Source of the DNA: Dendrophyllia cribrosa
Taxonomy: Eukaryota > Cnidaria > Anthozoa > Scleractinia > Dendrophylliidae
Direction of reading: 5' to 3'
DNA: 64,000 bases
Assembly: GCA_024195265.1 (NCBI GenBank)
Contig: JAJLRJ010000010.1
Location: 23,639,454 to 23,703,453 of the forward strand
The notes beneath the pieces are model-generated. The model was not told the DNA's origin. It ran no database searches and saw only the letters and a list, made by a program, of their open reading frames with translations. Shown here piece after piece: positions 12,373-25,069 of this stretch (within the stretch, counting starts at the first letter, position 1; every line of letters begins with the position of its first letter). The position numbers and the translations under genes are program-made.

Positions 12373-12663
12373 GTTTCCCCCGCCAGGAAAACTAATTTTT
12401 TTTTTCTAACATAGTGTTTGATTTTGCTGGGCTATTTCTCGTATTTCTTGAAGGTGTGCGGAGTTTGCCCTCGCAGACAAAAAATCCTAGGTACGGCCCT
12501 GAAACTCCGGCACCGCCGTCAATAGGTTAACCTATTGAGGAGATTTTAGTATTATCGACTGAGTCGATAAGATAAATTGACCACCGTAAAACGATTCAAA
12601 CAGCTGACGTTTCAAGCGCTAGCCCTTCGTCGGAGCGAATCAAAGAAATTGTGGGTAGTGTGT
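12373..12663. other. Non-coding spacer
   Basis: Continuation of LINE-flanking sequence. It includes a short stretch GACGTTTCAAGCGCTAGCC that resembles 32,675-32,705 (GACGTTTCGAGCG), perhaps a shared repeat end. Nothing else is seen. Confidence 0.35.
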
Positions 12664-13885
12664 GGTTTTATAGCGGAGCACTCGACGGGCCGAAGGCCCG
12701 TCTTCGCAGCCCCATACTCATAGAACCCATGCTCGTCATTTTTCATGGTCATGGCCAGCGGAATGTTTCGCGGGCGGCGTCTTTACATGTGTGTCCGTGT
12801 GTCCGAGCGTTGGGCAGGGCTAATTCGCGGGCGCGTATGACGTTGCAAAACATGCGCGTATGACGCCACACGCGCGGCTACACAGCCGTCAGCTCGGTAA
12901 ACACTTTTTAAAGTTTTAAAAAAGTTGGATCTTTCGCAGTGTTTAGCTGAGCAGTAAAGTCGTTACTTCCCTACATTTTTTCGCGGTTTGCTACTCAAAA
13001 CAGGGAGACTAATGAGGAATACTCAGAAGCCGCTTTAGTAGAAAAAGAAGAGCTTTCGGAGATAAAATCTTGCTTCAAGGAACCCTCATACGTTTTTATC
13101 AATGCAGGAGCAATGCGGGGAGATGCCTTGTTTTTATTACGGATTTCAGAACCGAAGAAGCGGAGTTTTAATGAATTTCCAAGCAGTCCAGTGACTTAAA
13201 GGTAAAATAAATCACATTTTTCGATGGTAATGTATGTTGATATCAATTTTTGATTGACTTTTTCTTTGTTTTTTCTTAAGTTTTGGAAACTTGTTTATGA
13301 AACGTGCTCAAATTAAGTCGTGTTGTTATCTTGAATTTCATCGAGGACAGCTCTGCTTCCGCTAAATGGAACGTGTTTTACTTTTAAACATAAACTAATG
13401 AAGATTTGAATAACATTTTTCGAAAGAAGATTGTGTTGTCCATTTTTATGTGCTTGTTCATTCATTACATAGATTGAAAAGCAATTTTTAATATGTAAAC
13501 AAAACAAGACTTAGATTTTCTGTATTCACTCGCGTCGCCTTATGCAAATATGTTTGTGTATTTTTGCAATTTTGATTTCCAAATCAGTTTCTCAGGCAAT
13601 TTTTGACAAACAAAAACTCTATTTTATTCGGAAAGTAGTCGTACCTGTTATTCTAGACAGAAAAAAGTTGTTTTTGTGAACTTTTCTCCGGTCTAAATGT
13701 ACTGTGCAGACGGTCGGGTAATAAGTCTTACTGTTTTTTGAGAATTGCTAAAATTGAAAAATAGCCCGGTCGTCAATCTTTATTCTTGTGCTTCCGACCT
13801 TTCACCTTAGTTAAATTTCACCTTAGTTAAGCTTGTTCATAGTGCTACGCTCTTAGGCTCTGCCTATATATATATATATATATAT
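12664..13885 (+). repeat. Roughly 1.1-kb dispersed repeat, copy 3 (most complete)
   Basis: It starts TTATAGCGGAGCACTCGACGG and ends at ATAGTGCTACGCTCTTAGGC followed by a (TA)n run (about 13,863-13,885). It shares the whole internal order with copy 1. The phrase AGAGCTTTCGGAGATAAAATC near 13,048 shows what the uninterrupted sequence looks like at the point where copy 4 carries insertions. Confidence 0.65.
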
Positions 13886-14054
13886 TATAGTAAGCGGTGG
13901 AGCTACGCTATTGGTGGAAATTTGGTGACGTGAAAAACAAATGTAAATTAGTTGAATGAAAAGCGTTCGTTGATTCCGTGGGGTTTGAGAGTGCCGATTT
14001 GAAAGATGATTTTTTGTTCTAAGTTTCCACGGCTTTTTGTGTTACCCTGGTGTA

Positions 14055-14604
14055 GAGGGTGGTAAAGGGGGAGTCTGGATCATGTTTCACGAAAAATAAA
14101 ATTGTTGTTTCACGTTTCACGGAGAATAAAATGGCCATTTCACGAAAAAAAAAACATTCCTTACTTTTTGCTAATTAAATTACATCCAAAGTACAGCTTT
14201 GTTTGTTGTCTTCACCGACCGTCCACTCCTCGTTCTTCCTGATGTAAAAAGAAAGCTGAGTTCTTTGTTTTGCTGATGTTGGGTAAAATTACCCAACCTT
14301 GTAGAGTGACCTGGGGTCCAGAATGACGAACAGTCACGGTCATACATTCGTCACGCAATTTATCACCGGCGTAGTTAAACGCTTACCGGATAATGTTTTG
14401 GGAGGAAGATATAATCACAGCTTACAGTAGCATTTCACGAGAAAAAAACAACAGTCATTTTGCAGTGCTCATGAAAAAAAGTCGATTCACGGTTTACGGG
14501 TATGTAACCAAATCACGTTTCACGAGAAAAAAAAATAGCCATTTCACAATTCACGGGAAAAAAAAGGCCTTTCACGGATCACGAAAAAACCCTTTACCAC
14601 CCTC
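14055..14604. mobile_element. Inverted-repeat element with a 6-bp GGTGTA duplication
   Basis: The ends GAGGGTGGTAAAGGG and CCCTTTACCACCCTC are inverted repeats. Both flanks carry GGTGTA (14,049-14,054 and 14,605-14,610), consistent with a 6-bp target-site duplication. The interior is built from repeated TTTCACG(A)n and CACGGTTTACGG-like units and has no transposase. The family is not recognised. Confidence 0.65.
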
Positions 14605-14610
14605 GGTGTA

Positions 14611-15330
14611 GGGAAAGGCCCCAGATTGTCAGTGTTGTTTAGAATGGTTAGTAAGATTGAAATGACGCGCGACTGTTTTCAACGTCTCGGAGATGTTTAC
14701 GAAAACGGTCGCCCAGTCTCCTCCCTGTTTCGCCAATGTATATCTTTTTGCAAAAAGTACAAAGTATTATGCAGTAGATAACATTTTTGGCGGTGCATGT
14801 GAAACGATCAGTAATTTTAATAGATCGATTGGGTCCCGTTATTTTGCCCGCTTTGTGAATGAAAGGACAAGTGTTACATCGTGTGCGTGTGCATTTAAAA
14901 GTTCCCGTTCATCGTCAGATTTCAATGGCTCGTAACTAGAAAGTTGCCTATGTTTTCGTCAAGTTTGAATGAAATTAGTGGGGGTTGTGAAAAAAATTTT
15001 GCCAGTTTCGGAGTCGTTTTGGAGTAATTTGAATTTTTTTTAAAATGATGCTTTTGACTGTGTTGTAGTGTAGGTGGTAAGTGAGGGTGAATGGGATTCT
15101 CTCGTTCTCTTCCTTCTGTGACGTTTGTAGTGCTGATTGTCTGTCGATCTGTTGTGCACGTTGTTGGCCCGTATTAACAACAGAGTCAGGGTACCAACGT
15201 TTCTTGAAAAGCTGGCACATTTCGTCTGATTTGTTGAAAAAATCAGAGTCATCACTACATAGACGTCGAAGTCTGAGAAATTGAGAATACGGAATGACGT
15301 TTTAACGTGCGATGAATGTGAGGATTGATT
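14611..15330. other. Non-coding stretch
   Basis: Open frames of 60-100 residues overlap on both strands, but none shows a domain or splice support. No repeat structure is obvious. Confidence 0.4.
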
Positions 15331-15436
15331 GACGGCCGTGCCGGCCAAAACCGGCCGTGCTTTTGCAATGACATACGTTTAAAATATTCAAAATAGAAAG
15401 AGAAAGCTCTAAAGAATACTCAGAAAAAAAAGAGCT

Positions 15437-16102
15437 TTAAGGTGATTCCATTGAAAAAGAAGGAATTTGTACGATTTTCTAAAACTTGGTCCAGATGGTA
15501 ATTATGATATGGTTATCACAAAAATGAAATAAAAAATAGGGGTCACCTTGCTCGTTTTTGCACAACATGGATGGCCATTATAGTAACTATACGACCCGGG
15601 GGGTTTCATTACTGAACCCTAGTAATCAGAAAGGGGACTATAAGTTCTAAAAGAAAAATCATTGCTTGGATTAAAATAATAGAGCAGTTCAACAAAATTA
15701 TTGACTTTGATCTTACATTATAAACTATTTTAGTTAACCAGGAATAAAGATTATGAAAGAAATTAAAGAATTCGCGGCATGCGCGCATACCCAACACTAC
15801 CTGAAGACGTGTTCTTTACAGCATTCAAATACAAATATTTCAAAGCAGAATTTTTAACTTTTCTTTAGATCGCGATATAATGTAGTCAACCGTGTGTCAT
15901 TTAAATGTCTGCATTAAAAATTGGGGGTCACCGTGCTCGTTGTCAAGCTATTGTTCCCGACCAGTGCGAAATCCTCTTTGTAATTGAATCCTTAAAGGAA
16001 ACCTTCTTGCTTCGGAGTGCGCGCGTGCTCGTGCACGCGCAAATGACGCAATTTATTATGCGCAGTAGTGATGCGCAATGCAAAACTAGGGAATCACCTT
16101 AA
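15437..16102. mobile_element. TTAA-flanked element with GGTGATTCC ends
   Basis: TTAA at 15,437-15,440 is followed by GGTGATTCC, and GGAATCACC is followed by TTAA at 16,099-16,102. TTAA target-site duplication is known for piggyBac and Kolobok elements. No transposase is encoded. The right TTAA is shared with the next element. Confidence 0.65.
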
Positions 16103-17285
16103 GGAGGCTCGAAAGGGTTTCTTACAGCTTAGGTACATGTCAGAACAATTAAACATTAAAATTTAATGGTCTTAGTCTCCGAAACAAATTATAGATAACC
16201 TTATGACAGGGTTGTTAAAGTGCCACTACAACGGAAATTTTTGTTTTTCTTTTCCGCTTTTTTTAACGCAAATGTATCTAATAGGTTTAGACAAATGCGA
16301 ACTGCTATAAACTAGATTGATATATTCTTACACAGCCCAGAAATAGCTGGCCGAAAACCCACGAAAATCACGTGAAATCCGTCCGCCATTACTCCGTTCA
16401 TAAATCCGAGCCCACGTTCTACTGGTTTGCGATCTGGTACACGTGACTTGATTTGTGACGTCAATGACTCAACGCGGTTCCCTCCGGGACACAGACAACA
16501 AAGCCAAAAGGCACGTGTTGAGTCATTGACGTCACAAAATCATTCGGCCAACTCGATCCAACTCTCAAAGTTCGGTCCCGGTCATTTTTTAATTGAGTAA
16601 TGGCGGCAAGCCGAATTCGAAATGTAAAGCTAAAATAATGGAACTTCCCGTACGAGTTTTGACTTTAAACTTTGCAAGGTAAGTAACGAGTACTTATATT
16701 TTCAAAATATGAAGAGAACAGAAAATGCATATTTTTAATTATAGTGGCACTTTAAAGTTTCCTTCAAGACCATTTATGACGTCATATCTGTTGTCATGGC
16801 AACTAAAACCCTCCAAAGACATACCCCTCAAAAGTCAGTTTTTTAAATCTATATTTAAAACTAACTCGGTTACCTATGTTTTTTATAAGCGTTTTTAAAA
16901 GTTTGCAATATTCTTCACTTCCTGCGTAAATTTGAAAAAAATCTGTATAGTGGAAATCAAGATAAATCGAAAAAGGCCTTTTAAAGATTTAAAAAAATTC
17001 CACTTTAAAGTTTTTTTTCTAAAATGTCTCAAATGTTAGATAAAGTTGAATGCTACTTGCATGAAAAATTTCAACATAGGTCACCGAGCAAATTTTTGAG
17101 ATAAAGAATAATATTTTATGCACGATTTATTTCCGGTTCGCGCGATTTTACGCAGTATTTTCATTTCCGGTGAGCTGCGGGTGCTACTTTTTGATAGGAA
17201 AATCAGCAGACGCATGCGTCAATGCATAATGACTGCACGTCGCTCGCGCGCGCACGCAGCTGAAAACCCTTTCTAGCCTCCTTAA
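16099..17285. mobile_element. TTAA-flanked element with GGAGGCTCGAAAGGGTTT ends
   Basis: The left end GGAGGCTCGAAAGGGTTT and the right end AAACCCTTTCTAGCCTCC are inverted repeats. TTAA flanks both sides (16,099-16,102 and 17,282-17,285). It carries another TTAA-flanked element (16,215-16,755) nested inside it. It is non-coding. Confidence 0.7.
16215..16755. mobile_element. TTAA-flanked MITE with AGTGCCACTA ends, short copy
   Basis: TTAA-AGTGCCACTA at the left and TAGTGGCACT-TTAA at the right bound 541 bp. The same family with the same internal sequence is at 38,843-40,886, where it holds a 1.5-kb insert. A splice-donor-like AAGGTAAGTAACG lies near its right end. It is non-autonomous. Confidence 0.8.
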
Positions 17286-18053
17286 GCGATGAAATCTTGC
17301 TTCGAGGAACTTCAGAACCCGCGAAGCGGAGTTTTAAAGAATTTTCAAGCAGCCGAGGGACTTAACGGTAAAATAAATTATATTTTTCTATGGGAATTTA
17401 TGTTGATATCAATTTGTGATTGACTTTTTCTTTTTGTTCTCGTTAGTTTTGGAGAAATGTTTATGAAACGTGCTCAAATTCAGTCGGATTGACATCTTGA
17501 ATTTCGCCATGTGCTCAACCAGACAGCTCCTCAATGCGCTAATGGCACGCGTTTTGCTTTTCAACATAAACTGACGGATATTTGAATAAATGTTTTCAAA
17601 ATACGATTTTGTTATCCATTTTTATGTGTTTGTTCATTCATTACATAGGTTGAAAAGCGATTTTATGTAAAGGAAACAAGACTTGGATGTTATAGTTTGA
17701 ACTTCACTCGCGTCGCCTTGCGCAAAGATATATGTGTATTTTTTTGCAATTTGGATTTCCCAATCAGTTTCTCGGGCAGTGTTCGATACGCAGGAGGTGT
17801 ATTTCATTCGGAAATTAGTCATACATGTTATTCTAGACGGAGAAAAAGTTGTTTTCGTGAGCTTTTGTGCAGTCTAAATGTACTGTGCAGACGGTCGCGT
17901 AATACTGTTTTTGAGAATTGCTAAAATTGAAAAATAGCCTGGTCGACAATCTTAATTCTAATTTTTCTTGTGCTTCTCACCATTCGCCTAAGTTAAACTT
18001 ATGATCATCGTTTTTGTTCGGAGAGCTCCGCTGTTAGGCTAAGGCTATCTATA

Positions 18054-18305
18054 TAGCTATTTCAATTAACGTTGTCGGATGATAGCTGAAAGCTCAAAGC
18101 TGAAAGCTCAAAGCCTACAAGTAAAGACCGAACGAGTAAACCGAGCGCCTGTTCAAGGCATGCAGATAGTTGAAAGCGGCGAAACGAAAAGAAACGGCGC
18201 GAATGAACGATGAGACGAGCGGGGAAAACATTTCTTTTGCGCCGATCCCAACTATCTTGGCTTGTAGCTTTGAGCTTTCATCCGACAACGTTAATTGAAA
18301 TAGCC
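18054..18305. mobile_element. MITE with GCTATTTCAATTAACG ends
   Basis: The left arm CTATTTCAATTAACGTTGTC and the right arm GACAACGTTAATTGAAATAG are perfect inverted repeats that continue into AGCTCAAAGC on both sides. The 250-bp element has no coding capacity. Confidence 0.75.
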
Positions 18306-18394
18306 GTATATTAGTGTAAAGCACTGTTAATCAGTGTATGTAAATAACGCCGATATAACCGGCCACAATAAAAGGTTGTATATATACGATTGAA

Positions 18395-18736
18395 TTTTTT
18401 CTCGAAACTGTGATTTGTTATCAATGTGTTGAATTATAAAACAGTTATAGTGTTCAAGCTTACGCAATATTGACAAAGGCGCCACTTTCATTAAATTCAT
18501 GAACTGTGTGATGTTGCAAGTTTCGCGCGGTAAAACATATGTTAGCTTTTTTTTTAATAAAAGGCTTGTCGGCGATATTTTTTCTTCAAACTGTGCTTTG
18601 TTATCAATGTGTTGAATTATAAAACTATTATAGCGCTCAAGCTTGCGTGATATCGCCTAATTCTTAGCCGACTCGGCCTACGGCCTCGTCGGCTAAGTAT
18701 TAGGCGATATCACGCGCGCTTTCGCGCTATAATAGT
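18395..18736. repeat. Direct repeats followed by a perfect-looking hairpin
   Basis: The phrase TTATCAATGTGTTGAATTAT with its flanks occurs twice (about 18,418 and 18,601), a direct repeat spaced about 183 bp. The second copy runs into a long palindrome at 18,624-18,736 whose arms read ACTATTATAGCGC and GCGCTATAATAGT and meet around GGCCTACGGCC. This may be a foldback element. Confidence 0.65.
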
Positions 18737-19446
18737 TAAATATACAGATATCATCATCATTATACATATGGGGTGTATAGACATATCGAGTGCGTTTTTG
18801 AAAACTCTCGTCGACATTTCGGGCCCGAAAGCTATTTTGTAAATTTAAATGCTATCGACGGGCGGTTTAGTTTTTAGCCGGCAACAGAAGCCCGATTAAG
18901 GATTCAATTGGTTAGCTTTCAAATCATCAAAATATTAATGTTTGTTGGTAAACGTTTTCGGTACTTTTGAGAAACGCAAGAAAGTAGTTTGTGTCGAGCT
19001 TAAAATTGGCAATTGACGGTTCTAGCTGCGAACATTCGCCGTATTCCATAAGAAACACAGTAAAACAGTCGTGGTTTAAGCACCAGCTGTTAAAAACACG
19101 CGCTATAAGTAAAAAATAAATATTTCACAGTTAAAGGTAAAGGCAGATTCTGGTTTAGCTTTGAATTTTTTTTTATACAAGTGCGCGCTTTCAATATAGC
19201 ACACAATATAGCGTGTGTCTGGTTAGGTGCCATAACAATGTTTTTGTCATCGCCATTGTTTTCGTATTAATAATATACATGAAAAATTTACTCAATTCTG
19301 ATTGGCTAAGAGCAGTACAGTTCAAGTGTAACACCAGTGCAAATTACAAATCAAACAAAAATTGATGCAAACATTTTTGCAAAAAAAGAAGATCAATTAT
19401 GCAAAAAAAAAAAAAAAATGATGGAAATTTGTTCATGTATAATTAT
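18737..19446. other. Non-coding stretch
   Basis: AT-rich sequence with A-runs (for example near 19,405) and no supported exon or structured repeat. Confidence 0.4.
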
Positions 19447-19591
19447 TAATAAGTAATCATACGGTTTTCTCGTTGAATTTGGGATTAATTTGCACTTGTA
19501 AGCGGCTCGTGTAATTTGAGCTTTTTGAAAAACTCACTCGTGCAAATTAATCCCAAATTAAACTCGAAACCGTATGATAATATTACCTATT
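19447..19591. mobile_element. Short hairpin MITE
   Basis: The arms AATCATACGGTTTTCTCG and CGAAACCGTATGAT pair and continue inward with TTTGGGATTAATTTGCAC against GTGCAAATTAATCCCAAA. It is about 140 bp and non-coding. Confidence 0.7.
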
Positions 19592-20066
19592 AGCCATCCA
19601 TAAAGTTTAATAAACCTGTCAACTCAATATCTTGGCGCATAAAAAATAGTTTTCCATTTTCCTGTTAAATAATTAATTAAAAATGGTTTGTTCTACTCAG
19701 TAAACAAGAACAATTTTTAAGCTTTTTTTCCAAAGTTAAGGTAAGTAAGAGAATACATGCAATTGTACACCTAGGTGAAACAACCGAGTTATTTATCATT
19801 TAGCCGGTTGATCTAGCCGTTAACGTTTATATTTACGGTGAAAAGTGTAGCATATTTTTTTTTTATTACTTTATTGCTTATCAAAATAATTTACACAAAT
19901 ATGTAGTACATATAACACTATTATTCTAATACTAACATGCATACCAACACATACACAAAAAAATATATATATATTAGTACTTACACTAACCTACATTACA
20001 ATCCAATACCATAACAAAAGCCTACTTGTAGATGAATAAAAACTTAAGAAATTATATTTTAATTTA

Positions 20067-23000
20067 TTACAAAGGTATAATGCTTTGCCATTTCTGATAA
20101 TGAACTAACTCTTTGTTATTTTTTTTAGCTATAAATAATTCTACTTGTTGCGTGTTTTGTATTTTGGCTTTGAGTAACGCCAGGCTTTGTTTAATATTTT
20201 TGAAACGACAATAGTAAATGATTTGTTTTCCCATAATAATAAGATGGTTTAGTAGCCTGTTGTCTGGAGCATTGCTGTAATAACCGAATATGATTACCTT
20301 GAGGTCAATGTTTTCTACTTCTATATTACTTTGGTTTAGCCAAGCCGATACCGATCGCCAAAATTCTTGTGCATAGCTACAATAAAAAAAATAAATGTTC
20401 AAGGGATTCTTCGTGATCGTGGCAGAATGTACACATGGGAGAGGCAACGAGTTTCATTTTAAAAAGGATTTTATTTGTGTACAGAATGCGGTTCAAGATT
20501 TTGTATGAAAAACTCTGGTGCTGGTGTCAATGGTAGCGTACCCTGGAAGCAAGTAGATGTTTTGCCAGTCCGAATGACTGATTGTATTGTCAAAAGCAGC
20601 ATTTAATTTGATTTGGGCTGTTGGAGGGGTTTGTATTTTTGTTATAAATTCCCAGTAGACAGATTTCGTATTCATCGACATCAGATCAGGAATCTTTACC
20701 CTTGACCCACTCGTCTTATCAGACATAATTTCTGTTTTCCAGTCTGAAGGTAAAGCAGTATAGATTCCCAACAGTAAAAAAGAATCATTCGCCGTAATGT
20801 TTCTTGCTCTAAAAAAATCCCAGTTCTTTAGTTTGTTTTCATTGGTCAGGATATCACGCAGTTTTGTGAAGCCAGCGTCAATAAAATTACTTTTAAAAAC
20901 TGGTTTGTTATTAATTAAAATGTATTGGTTGTTCCAAATAACCTCATCTAGGATCTCATCTTTTGTTTTTGGCGTATGTTGAATATTAAAGCTGGACCAT
21001 GCTTCAAGACATTCTTTATAGAATAAAGGCAGATTATTTGGTAAGTACGTTGGATTAAAATTGCATTGCAAAAGGAACGAGGATCCCATTTCTTTTAGGT
21101 AGTAATCGAGGAATGTTTTCCAAGGGCTATTGCGTTCTTCTAAGTAGCGTTTTAAACACATAATTCTTCGTGTTTTGACTAGCGATTCAATGTGGGGCAT
21201 TTTGAGACCACCGTTATTGTATTCACTTATTAAAGCTGTCCTTTTGATTTTATCTTTACCCCTCCAGACAAAATTAAAAATCAATGAATTCATTTCTTTC
21301 ATAACATCTTTGTTGAAGCATATCAGTGAGGCACGATACATAAATTTGGGGATTGCAAAAGTCTTAACAATTTGTACTTTACCAATTAATGTCAGATTCC
21401 TCCATTTCCAATAATTTAAAGTTTTCTTCAGGGATTTTAAAGTTGCATCAAAGTTTAATTCTTGGACTTTACGCTGATCATAGGTAAAATAGATACCCAG
21501 AATTTTAATAGGCTGGTTGATTTTTGTAATATCAAGAGATTCCTGGCTATGATGTAAGCTGCCTAGCTAGTAAGCTTCAGTTTTATCTTTGTTTAGTTTG
21601 AGGCCGGAACAGTCCACGAATTTGGAAATTAATTCAATAAGTGCATCATACGAATTTTTGTCACGTAAGAAATTAGTCAAATCATCTGCAAATGCTATGA
21701 CTTTGAATTCTTTTCCGTTTATATTTAAACCTTTTATGTTCTGATCCTGTTTGATGGCAGTGATGAGAATTTCTAAGACTAATATGAATAAATAGGGCGA
21801 TAACGGATCACCTTGTCTGACACCTCTCTCTATTGTAAATGGAGCAGTTGCAAATCCATTGTTCATAATGCAGCTTGTTATGTTGGTATAAAACATTTTC
21901 ACCCACCTTTTAAATGACTCCCCAAAGTTAAATTTTTGGAGGGTTTTAGTAAAAAAAACTCGAGCTAACAGAATCAAAAGCTTTTTCGAAATCAACAGTG
22001 AGCATAAGACCAGGAGTGTTGTTTAGTTTTGTGAAATCCATTATGTCACCTATAGTTCGAACGGCATCAAAAATGTTTCTACCTTTAACATAAGCACACT
22101 GATCTACACTGATTAAATCCGGGAGTACTTTTTCTAGTCTAAGAGCGATGGCCTTGGATGCAATTTTGGTGTCAACGTTTAGCAGAGAGATTGGTCTCCA
22201 ATTTGATATATAACGCTAATCCCTATTTTTCTTTTCAATTAATTTAACTATTCCTTGCTTCTGCGAATTTGACAGTTCGCCATGTTCAAACGAAAAATTT
22301 AAAGATTCAACTAAAAGCTGTCCAAGCAATGGCCAAAAAACTTTATAAAACTCAGCGCTGAGTCCGTCGTTTCCCGGAGATTTGCCGTTTTGGAACTTAT
22401 TTAGGGCATTGAAGCATTCTGCGTGCGAAAGACGCCCCTCACAAATTATCTTTTTGTCACGAGACAAAAACGGTAGACTAGTGCAGAGGTTAAAGAATTG
22501 ATCGCTTTTCTCGCTGCACTCTTCAAGGTCTTTGTTGCTGTACAAATCCATGTAAAAATTGTACATTTCAGTTCGAATTAATTTAGGATTAGTTATTAAC
22601 TTGTTTTCTTTATTAAAAAGTTTACGCACGCATGTCTTGCTGATATTTTTGCTTTCAAGGTTTAAAAAGAATTTGTTATTTTTTTCCCCCTGTTCATACC
22701 CATTAGCCTTAGATCTGATTATATTACCTCGGACGATGTAATCGTAGAGGGAATCATATTTTGATTGAATTATTTCGAGTTCTGTGATATTGGAATCGGA
22801 AGGATCTACAGCACATTTAGCTTGACAGTTTTTCAAATCGCGTTCGATTTCTTCAAGATTGTTTCTTCTAGCCTTTGCCTTTTCTTTACTGTATTTTATT
22901 GAAGTTTGCCGAATTTTGTATTTCACTAGATCCCACAAAAGACGTTTATCACAGACTTCTTTGAATTCTTCGAGCCATTCTGAAAAAGAACTAGTTATTA

Positions 23001-23808
23001 GGTCTACATATTCAACGTCATCTAAAAGACCCGTATTCAGCTTCCAGTACGATGGTCTGGGAGGTTGTTTTTCTGTGCTATTGATTTGCAATGTAATTGC
23101 CGAGTGGTCCGTTTTTATCGATGGGATAATATCAGTTTTATCAACATCATCTTGGAGATCGTCGCTTATCAGCCAGTAATCTAATCGACGCTGGACTAGT
23201 GGTTTCTTTTGTCTCCATGTAAACACTTTTCTATCAGGATTTCGTAGTCTCCAGATGTCTATCAAATCAAAGTCTAGCATGAGGTTTTGTATCTTTTTTA
23301 CAACTTCTTTTTTCCCCGAGTTGCTACTACTACTATCTAAATCAATTTTCAGAGGAGCATTGAAATCGCCCCCGACAATTAGTTTGCAATTTTGGTCAAA
23401 GTCATATTCATTTAAAGTAGTATTAAGGTCTTCATAAAAATTGACGGATTCAATTGAATTGTTTGGAGCATAAATGTTGAGCAATAAAACCGGACAATCT
23501 TGTACGAGTGCCTCCACCAAGACGTATCTACCATAAGTATCCTGCTTAATAGATTTCAGTTCGAATTGAAGAGTCTTGCTTATTAATATCAACACACCTT
23601 TACTGTGATTTGAACCATGCGAATAAAACATGTCTCCAGGCCATTGAAATTTCCACGAATCAATTACTTCGGGTGTACTGTAAGTTTCTTGTAAGAAAGT
23701 GATATCTGCGCTCTGTTTTTTTGCCCATGTGAAAATGCTCTTGCGTTTAACAAGATCACGGATCCCTCGAACATTTAGTGAAAGCAATTTGAAACACACA
23801 TTATCCAT
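20067..23808 (-). pseudogene. L1-like ORF2 (endonuclease-reverse transcriptase), broken
   Basis: The amino-terminal 240 residues form an apurinic-type endonuclease. LLSLNVRGIRD starts the domain, LQETY carries the glutamate, VGGDFNAPL the Asp/Asn pair, and KTDHSAI the final Asp-His. The reverse transcriptase follows: NGKSPGNDGLSAEFYK, GVRQGDPLSP and catalytic FADD (phenylalanine in place of the usual tyrosine). The carboxy end has a Cys/His region and FW motif. Lesions: in-frame TAG at 22,216-22,218, a frameshift near 21,960-22,000, TAG at 21,567-21,569, and two shifts near 20,395-20,515. Endonuclease and core RT residues are otherwise preserved. Confidence 0.88.
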
Positions 23809-24175
23809 TGAGCATTACTTATTGATGTTTTGATAATTCAATGGCAACAATTTGTAAGTTTTACCACGTTCATCTACTGAGGCTAATGAAAACACACTAA
23901 ATAATCGAACACAAAACAAATGAACCACACTAATTAAGGAGCAAGGTGCCAATAGCCCCATCGACCCTTACCTTACGCTCCAGAAACTAGACTGTTGAGC
24001 AATCAACGTTCAGGCCTAGCCTTTTGTGCTGGATAACAAAAGTTATTTGGTACGTTCACGGGTATCTATTGTTCTGAATAAGACTTAAAGCAACACCTAC
24101 GTATGATTAATAAGTATTCAAAAAAAGTAGCAAGCCGGCTAATGTACAATAACATTGAATTTCTTGAGTCCATTA

Positions 24176-25069
24176 TTACATTTCGACATATTTTCCGTCG
24201 ATAAAGAGTTTATCTGGTTCAGACCTACTAAAAAAGGCTTTTTTTCCTTTTTTCTTTGCCTCTTTTAACTTCTTCATTTGAGCTTTACGGAGGATGTGGA
24301 GCTCTTTAGGAATATCTTCATAAATTTTGAAATCAGTGTCTTTCAATTTATATGCTGACCTGATAACTTTTTCCCGGTCTGAGTACCTCAGGAAACGTGC
24401 GATTATCATCCTTCCATTTCCATCTTTTCTTGGTTGCTTCCCTAGCCTGTGAACGCGTTGAAATTCGATGTTTTTCGCATCTTCAACTTCGAAAACGTTT
24501 TCCAAAAAGTCGACTAACTGATCTTTCGTATCATCCATTCTTCTTTCCTGTTCATTTTCCGTTACATGCACCGGGCGTTCAGGAATTCCATCAAATTTAA
24601 GATTTTCTCTTCTGCTATAAGTTTCCAGGTATAACAGTTCTTTGCGAACACCATTAAGTTCATCGTCGCACGATTGTCTCTCCCCCTGTAAAGAATTGCT
24701 TAGGTCTTCGATTTGCTTATTGACAAATTCAGCATTCTTTTCTACGTCTTTGATGTTTTTATCCAAGTTTCGTTGCTTCTCTTTAACCACATTAACGTCT
24801 TACTCTAGAGTTGCAACGGAAGCTTTAAGACTTTGTACCGCAGAACATACTTCTTCTAATTTCTTTTCAAGGGTGTCTAGTTTCTCAAGCTTGGATAGTA
24901 TTAAGTCTATTTTACCTTCGAGACTTTCTGCGGCCATAACTTCGTCCTCGTCCACGAGGTCCGATGAAATCTCTTTTAGTCGTTTTTCCGCCGGCCATAT
25001 TTCCTGCGAGCTCCCCGAAGAATCTGAGTATCGAATTTTCCTTTTAACAGAGGAAAGAAGTGTTTCCAT
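24176..25069 (-). pseudogene. L1-like ORF1 (RNA-binding chaperone), one in-frame stop
   Basis: The first 89 residues are acidic and then coiled-coil (heptad leucines in the segment with KLEKLDTLEKKLEEV). After an in-frame TAA at 24,800-24,802 the same frame continues for about 200 residues. These hold more coiled coil, then an RRM-like segment beginning YSRRENLKFDGIPE and a carboxy-terminal domain with FQRVHRLGK and a conserved KAFFSRSEPDKLFIDGK end. This is the architecture of L1-type ORF1 proteins, which trimerise and bind element RNA. A fragment of the same protein end recurs near 32.6 kb. Confidence 0.82.

Larger units (their letters stand above)
15331..18045 (+). repeat. Roughly 1.1-kb dispersed repeat, copy 4, split by inserted elements
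   Basis: The left part (to 15,440) reads GAATACTCAGAAAAAAAAGA then GCTTTAA, and the right part resumes at 17,286 with GCGATGAAATCTTGCTTC. Copy 3 has the two parts joined (GAGCTTTCGGAGATAAAATC). The 1.85 kb between them is two TTAA-flanked elements. The right part runs to the 3' end near 18,045 with GGAGAGCTCCGCTGTTAGGC. Confidence 0.6.

Noticed and set aside
12173..12414. Two Gly/Arg/Gln-rich frames of about 75 codons
   Set aside because: They are translations of the G-rich minisatellite in two frames, with no start or splice context.
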